Positions 7,771 through 12,596 of a stretch of DNA of 12,596 nucleotides are shown one piece after another (within the stretch, counting starts at the first letter, position 1; the number at the start of each line of letters is the position of its first letter). The stretch lies in assembly GCA_934555855.1 (NCBI GenBank), contig CAKTFL010000015.1, forward strand, positions 1 through 12,596. The letters run 5' to 3'. The notes below the pieces were generated by a model that made no database searches, was not told the origin of the DNA, and was given only the letters and a program-made list of their open reading frames with translations. Made by a program: the position numbers and the translations under genes. Source of the stretch: an uncultured Sphingomonas sp. GTDB lineage: Bacteria; Pseudomonadota; Alphaproteobacteria; Sphingomonadales; Sphingomonadaceae.

Positions 7771-8678
7771 CAGGATGCCTGCGCCCGGTATACGCGCCAC
7801 AGTACGCCCGGCGCCGCCAGCAGCGGGTGCCGCTCGCGCCAGGGGGTTGCGGGGATGCGGATGCCCGTATGCCGCTCGATCTTGTACAGGGCGTAACGGG
7901 TTGCCCCGTCGAAGGTGAAGGCGGCCTTGATCAGTCGCACGATGTTGATCGGCTTGCCCGCATGGCGGTGGACCATCCAGGCCGCGACCAGCCGCTGGAT
8001 ATCGCGCAGCTCGACGCGCGGTTCGAAGACACCGTCCTGCTCGGCGAAACGGAGCCGGTCAGCCTGCCAGGCGAGCGGCAGCAGCCGCGTGAAATGCGCC
8101 TCAGCGTGGCGGACGATCTGGCCGCTGCGGCCGGCGCGTTCCACCCGGAACTCCGTTTCATATGTCTCGTCGAACAGGGCCTGCCAAAAGGTCGGGGCAT
8201 CACCACGCCGGGGACCCAGGACCGCGGCAAAGCGGGCGCCCGTGATGATCGACGCGGCGACCGCGCGCTGCACGGTCCAGGTCTCGGCGGCGCCCGCCGA
8301 CCAGGCCAGCGCGCAGGGCTGGGCAAAGCGAGCCCAGATCGTCGTGTCCAGCGTGCGTCCCGACGCCGCCCGGTGAAAGGTGGCAAGCGGCATCGTCGCC
8401 ACCTTGGCGCGGATGATCCGGCCCCCGCCCAGGTCGATCTCCCGCCAGCCCACATCGGGCCAGCTCGCGGCGGACACCGCGCGGCGCAGCGGCGACCCGA
8501 GCGACCGCCGGGTCCGGACATAGTAGTCGAGAACGTCGTCCCGAGTGCCCGTCCGCAAAACCGAGCCGTAGAACAGCACCGCCGCCGCGCCGCACTCCCT
8601 CGCCAGCTGCTCGGCCGCCTGCCGGATCTCGGGCGCTACCTCGCGGGCCAGGTCGTCCCGGACCTGATCTAGGAGCAT
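7770..8678 (-). CDS. Tam41-like nucleotidyltransferase, putative CTP:lipid-phosphate cytidylyltransferase
   Basis: A 302-residue protein. Residues 34-54 (VLFYGSVLRTGTRDD, then VLDYYV) carry the G-S and downstream Asp residues of polymerase-beta-type nucleotidyltransferases, in the spacing seen in Tam41. Tam41 is the mitochondrial CDP-diacylglycerol synthase. Other parts also follow Tam41: a strand with RIIRAKVA near residue 90, TLDTTIWARFAQP, an AVAASIITGA helix, and a late TYETEFRVE followed by GQIVRHAEAHF. Residues about 205-300 are an extra C-terminal part that I do not recognise. The proposed reaction is CTP plus a lipid phosphate giving a CDP-lipid. The likeness is from memory of the family and needs a profile search. 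The ATG at 8678 overlaps the kinase stop by ten bases; an upstream in-frame start at 8831 would lie wholly within the kinase gene and gives Arg-rich, shadow-like sequence. Confidence 0.65.
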   Translation of the reverse strand: MLLDQVRDDLAREVAPEIRQAAEQLARECGAAAVLFYGSVLRTGTRDDVLDYYVRTRRSLGSPLRRAVSAASWPDVGWREIDLGGGRIIRAKVATMPLATFHRAASGRTLDTTIWARFAQPCALAWSAGAAETWTVQRAVAASIITGARFAAVLGPRRGDAPTFWQALFDETYETEFRVERAGRSGQIVRHAEAHFTRLLPLAWQADRLRFAEQDGVFEPRVELRDIQRLVAAWMVHRHAGKPINIVRLIKAAFTFDGATRYALYKIERHTGIRIPATPWRERHPLLAAPGVLWRVYRAQAS

Positions 8679-9700
8679 GATTCCGCAGGAACGAGGAACT
8701 CGATCGGCTGCCCTTCGTCGATCGTCAGGTCGCCGCCCTCGTACAGCTCGCCATCGAGGACGAACTTTGACTGGAGATTGAGGCGCAGCTGCCGCGTGTC
8801 GGCCCGGCGATAGCCGCGCGCGGCGAGCCACGACGCCTCCGCCCCGGCCAGCACCGCCGGCAAGGTCGCCGCAAGCGCGCGTGGCGGCGCATCGACGCCC
8901 AGCAGCTTCAGGCCGGCGCGCACCCGCCCGAACGGCTTAACGCCCAACGGCAGCCGCTCCAGCGTGGACGCGAGCAGGATGTACATGGATCGGTCAAGCA
9001 CACGACCGTCCGCCAGCTCGATCCGCATGGCGTCGCCCCGACGCCAGACATTGTCGCGCCCCCCGAACAGCGTCTGCGCCACCGCGCCGGTCAGGGTCAG
9101 CCCGACCGCCAGGCCGTTGAACGCGCCCAAGCGGTGCGTGTCCTGCGCGAGCGTCGTCGCCCGGACGAACGCGCCCGCCCCCAGCAGAAAGCCATGAAGC
9201 GGCGATTCGCCGCTGTCCCGCCGGCCGATCACGATCGGCGCGCGCGTCACGACCCGGCCATGGGAGGCGGAACGGATCGCCTGCTCCAGTGTCCAGCCGC
9301 GGGGAACGCCCAGATCCATCGCCAGCGCGTTGGTCTTGCCCGACGGCACCAGCGCGACGCGCGGCATGGTGGGGAAATGGCGGGCGGCGGCGGTCAGCAC
9401 GTCGCGGATGGTGCCGTCGCCGCCGCTGACGACCAGCGTTTCCATGCCCCGCACCGCCCAGCCACGAAGAACACGGTCCAGTTCGGCGCGGGATGTCGGC
9501 GCGGCGCGGCTGACATTGGCAGGCACCTCGACCCGCGGCAGGCCGTCGCGGAGATGATGGTGCGCCTTACCGTTCAGGATGACGCCAATCGGGCCGGCAG
9601 GCCGAACCGACGGCACGCGCGGTTCCAGGAACGGCGGCGTCGGCGGTCCGGGCAGGAAGAGATTCGGCTCATAGACTGCCGACCGCGCAAGCATGTTCAT
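8669..9700 (-). CDS. LCB5/diacylglycerol-kinase-type lipid kinase
   Basis: From the ATG at 9700 the protein has 343 residues. It has the kinase catalytic core: an N-terminal strand IGVILNGKAHHH, the nucleotide loop VVSGGDGT at about 90-97, VPSGKTNALAMDLG at about 118-131, and DGE at 316-318. These are the three marks of the DAGK/sphingosine/ceramide kinase fold. Usually the second motif reads GTxNxxA; here Lys replaces the Thr that follows Gly. The substrate is probably a lipid alcohol such as ceramide or diacylglycerol. Residues 11-35 are Pro-rich and poorly structured. It is the first gene of the four-gene operon and overlaps the next by ten bases. An in-frame ATG at 9751 would lie inside the likely promoter, and the longest frame, from 9871, would cross the divergent transporter's leader; ATG at 9694 is equally possible. 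Confidence 0.88.
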   Translation of the reverse strand: MNMLARSAVYEPNLFLPGPPTPPFLEPRVPSVRPAGPIGVILNGKAHHHLRDGLPRVEVPANVSRAAPTSRAELDRVLRGWAVRGMETLVVSGGDGTIRDVLTAAARHFPTMPRVALVPSGKTNALAMDLGVPRGWTLEQAIRSASHGRVVTRAPIVIGRRDSGESPLHGFLLGAGAFVRATTLAQDTHRLGAFNGLAVGLTLTGAVAQTLFGGRDNVWRRGDAMRIELADGRVLDRSMYILLASTLERLPLGVKPFGRVRAGLKLLGVDAPPRALAATLPAVLAGAEASWLAARGYRRADTRQLRLNLQSKFVLDGELYEGGDLTIDEGQPIEFLVPAESCS

Positions 9701-9708
9701 GGTAGCAG

Positions 9709-9720
9709 TCTCGCGCGAGA
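9709..9720. repeat. Perfect 12-base palindrome before the lipid kinase
   Basis: TCTCGCGCGAGA equals its own reverse complement. It lies eight bases upstream of the kinase ATG at 9700, where a ribosome binding site would be expected, so it could be an operator half or affect initiation. In GC-rich DNA a CG-rich 12-base palindrome can arise by chance. Confidence 0.4.
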
Positions 9721-9752
9721 GGACGCCGGCATTGTGACGGCGAGGTAACATA

Positions 9753-9783
9753 ATTATGGCAATTTCGTTCCTATCTGCCTCAA
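9753..9783 (-). promoter_or_regulatory. Possible promoter of the lipid operon
   Basis: On the minus strand TTGAGG (9783-9778) is followed after 19 bases by CATAAT (9758-9753), a near match to TTGACA and TATAAT with a long spacer. It sits in a locally AT-rich patch and would give a leader of roughly 45 bases before the ATG at 9700. Confidence 0.3.
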
Positions 9784-9822
9784 TTGGGTTGGGCAATGAC
9801 TCACCGCAAGAGCAGGGAGGGC

Positions 9823-9832
9823 GCAGGCCTGC
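9823..9832. repeat. 10-base palindrome upstream of the sugar transporter
   Basis: GCAGGCCTGC is a perfect palindrome, and a related CAGGCC followed by GGAT recurs at 9881-9890. TTGACG at 9837-9842 beside it might be a -35 element of the transporter promoter, but no good -10 is seen. A regulator site is possible but unproven. Confidence 0.25.
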
Positions 9833-9896
9833 CGGATTGACGACGGCCCGAACTTGTCGGACCCATGCCATCGCGTTTGGCAGGCCGGATGGATCG

Positions 9897-9906
9897 AAGG
9901 GAGGAG
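9897..9906 (+). promoter_or_regulatory. Ribosome binding site that sets the sugar transporter start
   Basis: AAGGGAGGAG is a strong Shine-Dalgarno sequence, with its GGAGG core about eight bases before the ATG at 9913. It selects this ATG over in-frame starts at 9865 and 9889. Confidence 0.75.
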
Positions 9907-9912
9907 CGGCGC

Positions 9913-11295
9913 ATGACGGTCGTGGCGGAATCGGGCAACGCGTCGGCTCCCGATGCTAAACCTTCCCTTCTGCATCCGGGGCTGCTGGCCTGCACCGTCA
10001 CAGCCGCTCTGGCCGGACTGCTGTTCGGCTTCGACACGGCGGTTATCTCCGGTACCACGGAGGCGCTGCGCGGCCGCTTTGCCCTGACCGATGTCTGGCT
10101 CGGCGTGACGGTGTCGGCCGCTCTGTGGGGCACGCTGGCGGGCGCGCTGAGCGCAGGCATACCGGGCGACAGGTTCGGCAGTCGCGCCACCTTGCGGGTG
10201 CTGGCGCTGTTCTACGTCGCGGGCGGACTGGGCTGCGGCCTTGCCTGGAGCTGGGAGTCGCTGGTCTTCTTCCGCATCGTGGCCGGCCTCGCGGTCGGCG
10301 GATCGTCGGTGCTGGCGCCCGTCTATATCGCGGAGGTTGCGCCGCCGGGCCGGCGCGGCGGGCTGGTCGCCTCGTTCCAGTTCATGGTCATTCTTGGCAT
10401 CCTCGCCGCCTATGTCTCGAACGCGGTAATCGCCTCGCTGAACTTGGGCGCGGATGACTGGCGGTGGAAGTTCGGTGTGTCGGCCCTGCCCGCGCTTCTG
10501 TTCCTGCTGCTCCTGCTGCGGATCCCCGACAGCCCGCGCTGGCTGGTCGCCAAGGGACGTTCGCGCGAGGCGAAGGCGGCGCTGGCGCGGGTCGGCATGG
10601 ACGAGGTCCAAGCCGAACGGGAGATCGCCGCAGTCAGCGCATCTCTGACGCAGCGGTCGGGGGGCGGACGATTGTCCTGGCGGCTGCACCGGAAGCCCAT
10701 CCTGCTCGCGGTCATTGTCGCCGGCTTCAACCAGCTGTCCGGCATCAACGCCCTGCTTTACTATCTGAACGACATCTTCGCGCACGCATCCGGCCGCCTG
10801 TCGCCCGATATGCAGGCCGTCATCATCGGGGTCGTGAACGCGGTCTTCACTGTGGCGGGCATGGCGCTGATCGACCGGCTCGGCCGGCGAACGCTGCTGC
10901 TGATCGGGTCGGCCGGCATGGCCGCGTGCCTGGTCGCGGCGGGGCTGGCGATGAGCGGCCCGCTGCCCGCCTGGACGCTGCTGCCGGCCCTGATCGGCTT
11001 CATCGCCTTCTTTGCGCCGAGCACCGGGGCGGTGATCTGGGTCTATATCTCCGAGGTGTTTCCGACCAGCGTGCGCGGACGCGGCAGCGCGGTGGGCGCG
11101 TCGACGCACTGGGGGCTGGACGCGGTGATCGCCGCAGCGTTCCCGATGATCGCAGCCCTTTCGGCAAGCCTGCCGTTCTTCTTCTTCGCAGCGATGATGG
11201 CGGCGCAGTTCGCCGTCGTGCTGATCTATTTCCCCGAGACAAAGGGCGTGCCGCTGGAAGAGATGGAGCGGCGGCTGGGCGTGACGATGCGATAG
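9913..11295 (+). CDS. MFS sugar porter (sugar:H+ symporter family)
   Basis: A 460-residue inner-membrane protein with about twelve hydrophobic segments and the sugar-porter signatures. These are GFDTAVISG in the first segment, DRFGSR at 86-91 between segments 2 and 3, PDSPRWL at 205-211 after segment 6, and QLSGINALLYY at 274-284 in segment 7. DRLGRR at 321-326, EVFPTSVRGRG at 381-391 and PETKG at 441-445 complete the set. Relatives (XylE, GalP, GLUT types) bring in monosaccharides, usually with a proton. The Gln of segment 7 usually preceded by another Gln is preceded here by Asn (FNQLSGIN). Substrate cannot be told. It is divergent from the lipid operon, with 212 bases between start codons, and stands alone on its strand. 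Its stop is nine bases from that of the next, convergent gene. Confidence 0.94.
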   Translation: MTVVAESGNASAPDAKPSLLHPGLLACTVTAALAGLLFGFDTAVISGTTEALRGRFALTDVWLGVTVSAALWGTLAGALSAGIPGDRFGSRATLRVLALFYVAGGLGCGLAWSWESLVFFRIVAGLAVGGSSVLAPVYIAEVAPPGRRGGLVASFQFMVILGILAAYVSNAVIASLNLGADDWRWKFGVSALPALLFLLLLLRIPDSPRWLVAKGRSREAKAALARVGMDEVQAEREIAAVSASLTQRSGGGRLSWRLHRKPILLAVIVAGFNQLSGINALLYYLNDIFAHASGRLSPDMQAVIIGVVNAVFTVAGMALIDRLGRRTLLLIGSAGMAACLVAAGLAMSGPLPAWTLLPALIGFIAFFAPSTGAVIWVYISEVFPTSVRGRGSAVGASTHWGLDAVIAAAFPMIAALSASLPFFFFAAMMAAQFAVVLIYFPETKGVPLEEMERRLGVTMR

Positions 11296-11304
11296 CGCGT
11301 CCGC

Positions 11305-12596
11305 TCAGTCGATCTCGTCGAGGCGGCGGAGCAACTCGGCCATGTCCGCATCCGCGGAGGGACGTTCATAACTCGCCGCCAGCAGCTCGCCGACCATTTG
11401 CGTGCCCGCGTCCGGCGCCTGGTCCTTGCGCTCGGCAAAGAAGCGGTCGAGCAGGAAGCGCGTCCCCTCCCGCGCGCGGATCAACTGGCCGGCGGGGAAC
11501 ATGAGGTTGAGCCGCGGACCGGCGACCGACGACAGGTTGCGGAGCGAGCGGACCGCCCCCGACCATGCCTCCTCCGCCGCTTCGCGCCGATCCACCGAGC
11601 CCGGATCATCGACCCTTGCCAGCCGGTGAAGCGCATATAGGCCCAGCACGGCCGACAGCAGGAAAAAGAACTCCCAATGGCTGAAGGTCAGGCCGAACAG
11701 TCGGTCCGTGCCGCTGGGGCTGTACCATAGCAGGCGCAGCTCCAGCCGCCGCTGGGCGAGGAAGTCCGCCGCCGCGCCGCCCAGCACCGGAGCGATCCCG
11801 GCCGCGATCGCTCCGATCAGCGCGTTGGTCGCCATGTAGCTGGTGCCGGAGCCGAGCGGGCTCGTCTTCATGACGATGTTGCCGCTCGCCAGTGCCACCC
11901 CTGCCCCCGCCGCGCCCATCACGACATGCGCGATGATCAAGTGCGCCGCCTGCGCCGTCGCGCTCGGCCATTCGCCGGCGAAGGCCATGCCCGCGATACA
12001 CAGGATGAACAGCGGCACGCTGAGTTCCAGCACCGACTTGTTGCTCAGCCGGTCGCTGAGATCGCCCCAGCCGCGGACCACCCCGACGCTGGCGATCTGG
12101 CTGACAAGCGACAGGATCAGCACGAAGCTCATCGAAAATCCCAGTCCGCGCACCATGTAGACCGTGAAGAACGGTACGGCGAGGTTCACGGCGAACTGCC
12201 AGCTCGCCAGAAAACGCAGCACGCCGCGAAAGCGCCTGTCCTTCAGCGGTTCGGCAAGCAGGCGGAACAGGGAGGCGGCGGGGGCCGGCGGCATCCGCGG
12301 TTCGGGCACGCTCGCCAGCGCGACGGTGCTGAACAGGCCGCACAGAAAGCCGAACAGGTACAGGCCGGAAAAGATCAGGTCGCCCTCGGTCCGCGAAACG
12401 GCCGCGAGCGCCATCGCACCCGCCGCGACCAGCGTCGCCGCCGCGCTGACGCTCGTGCCGTAGACGCCGCGCCGGGCAAAGAAGCGACCCAGCTCCGCCT
12501 CCGGGATCAGGTCGCGGATCCAGCTGTTCCAGCTGCACGCGCCCACCGCATTCATGCCGTAGTGCAGGAACGCCGCCGCGATCAGCATCGCCGCCG
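11305..12596 (-). CDS. MFS transporter with C-terminal cytoplasmic tail (5' end outside window)
   Basis: The frame is open from the right edge to a TGA at 11307-11305, giving about 430 residues. An ATG at 12588 is in frame, but the coding pattern continues beyond it and the visible part begins in what looks like the third or fourth membrane segment (WNSWIRDLIPE, then GRFFARR). So roughly the first 80-100 residues are missing. About nine hydrophobic segments follow, including FLASWQFAVNLAVPFFTVYM and FVLILSLVSQIASVGVV. After the last one (LLSAVLGLYALHRL) comes a hydrophilic tail of about 100 residues with a charged, helix-prone end (MAELLRRLDEID). The WxxWIxDLxPE loop is typical of a poorly characterised MFS group. 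Substrate unknown. Nothing in the sequence links it to the neighbouring sugar porter except convergence. Confidence 0.82.
   Translation of the reverse strand, partial: AAMLIAAAFLHYGMNAVGACSWNSWIRDLIPEAELGRFFARRGVYGTSVSAAATLVAAGAMALAAVSRTEGDLIFSGLYLFGFLCGLFSTVALASVPEPRMPPAPAASLFRLLAEPLKDRRFRGVLRFLASWQFAVNLAVPFFTVYMVRGLGFSMSFVLILSLVSQIASVGVVRGWGDLSDRLSNKSVLELSVPLFILCIAGMAFAGEWPSATAQAAHLIIAHVVMGAAGAGVALASGNIVMKTSPLGSGTSYMATNALIGAIAAGIAPVLGGAAADFLAQRRLELRLLWYSPSGTDRLFGLTFSHWEFFFLLSAVLGLYALHRLARVDDPGSVDRREAAEEAWSGAVRSLRNLSSVAGPRLNLMFPAGQLIRAREGTRFLLDRFFAERKDQAPDAGTQMVGELLAASYERPSADADMAELLRRLDEID

Noticed and set aside
8679..8831. N-terminal extension of the Tam41-like protein
   Set aside because: It lies inside the kinase coding region and is a low-complexity Arg/Ala stretch without family likeness.
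9824..9897. Imperfect direct repeat around CAGGCC and GGAT
   Set aside because: The copies need gaps to align and such words are common at this GC content; only the perfect palindrome is kept as a weak feature.
9754..11109. 451-residue open frame on the minus strand opposite the sugar porter
   Set aside because: Rich in Arg, Gln, Asp and His with no recognisable domain, and antisense to a well-marked transporter.

Overview
The window is GC-rich DNA whose gene content points to an alphaproteobacterium, most likely a sphingomonad. The clearest pointer is a Tat-exported oxidoreductase that reads like the glucose-fructose oxidoreductase (GFOR) of Zymomonas, a member of the Sphingomonadales. The assignment rests on recognised protein families and base composition, not on a database search. 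Genes are tightly packed, with many stop/start overlaps. I see no rRNA, tRNA, CRISPR array, insertion sequence or prophage.

Left region (1-4126): the 3' end of an outer-membrane porin runs convergently into a LysR-type regulator. The regulator is divergent from a formaldehyde-detoxification operon: glutathione-dependent formaldehyde dehydrogenase (frmA), a small VOC-fold protein, and S-formylglutathione hydrolase (fghA). Formaldehyde reacts spontaneously with glutathione, FrmA oxidises the adduct to S-formylglutathione, and FghA hydrolyses that to formate and glutathione. The VOC protein lies between the two enzymes, one base overlapping fghA; its role is unknown.

Middle region (4228-6338): a Tat-exported GFOR-like oxidoreductase overlaps by four bases a secreted cupin. 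It is followed by a secreted DUF2141 protein. All three look periplasmic.

Lipid region (6326-9700, minus strand): four overlapping genes form one operon. In transcription order they encode an LCB5/diacylglycerol-kinase-type lipid kinase, a protein resembling Tam41-type cytidylyltransferases, a MobA-like nucleotidyltransferase, and a HAD-IB phosphatase. The set resembles phospholipid head-group synthesis: kinase, CDP activation, head-group transfer, dephosphorylation. It recalls the anionic-sphingolipid head-group genes of Caulobacter, where the kinase CpgB phosphorylates ceramide. No CDP-alcohol phosphotransferase is visible in the window. This operon is the most interesting part of the window.

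Right region (9913-12596): a sugar-porter MFS transporter is divergent from the lipid operon. A second, 5'-truncated MFS transporter with a hydrophilic C-terminal tail faces it, with nine bases between the stop codons.
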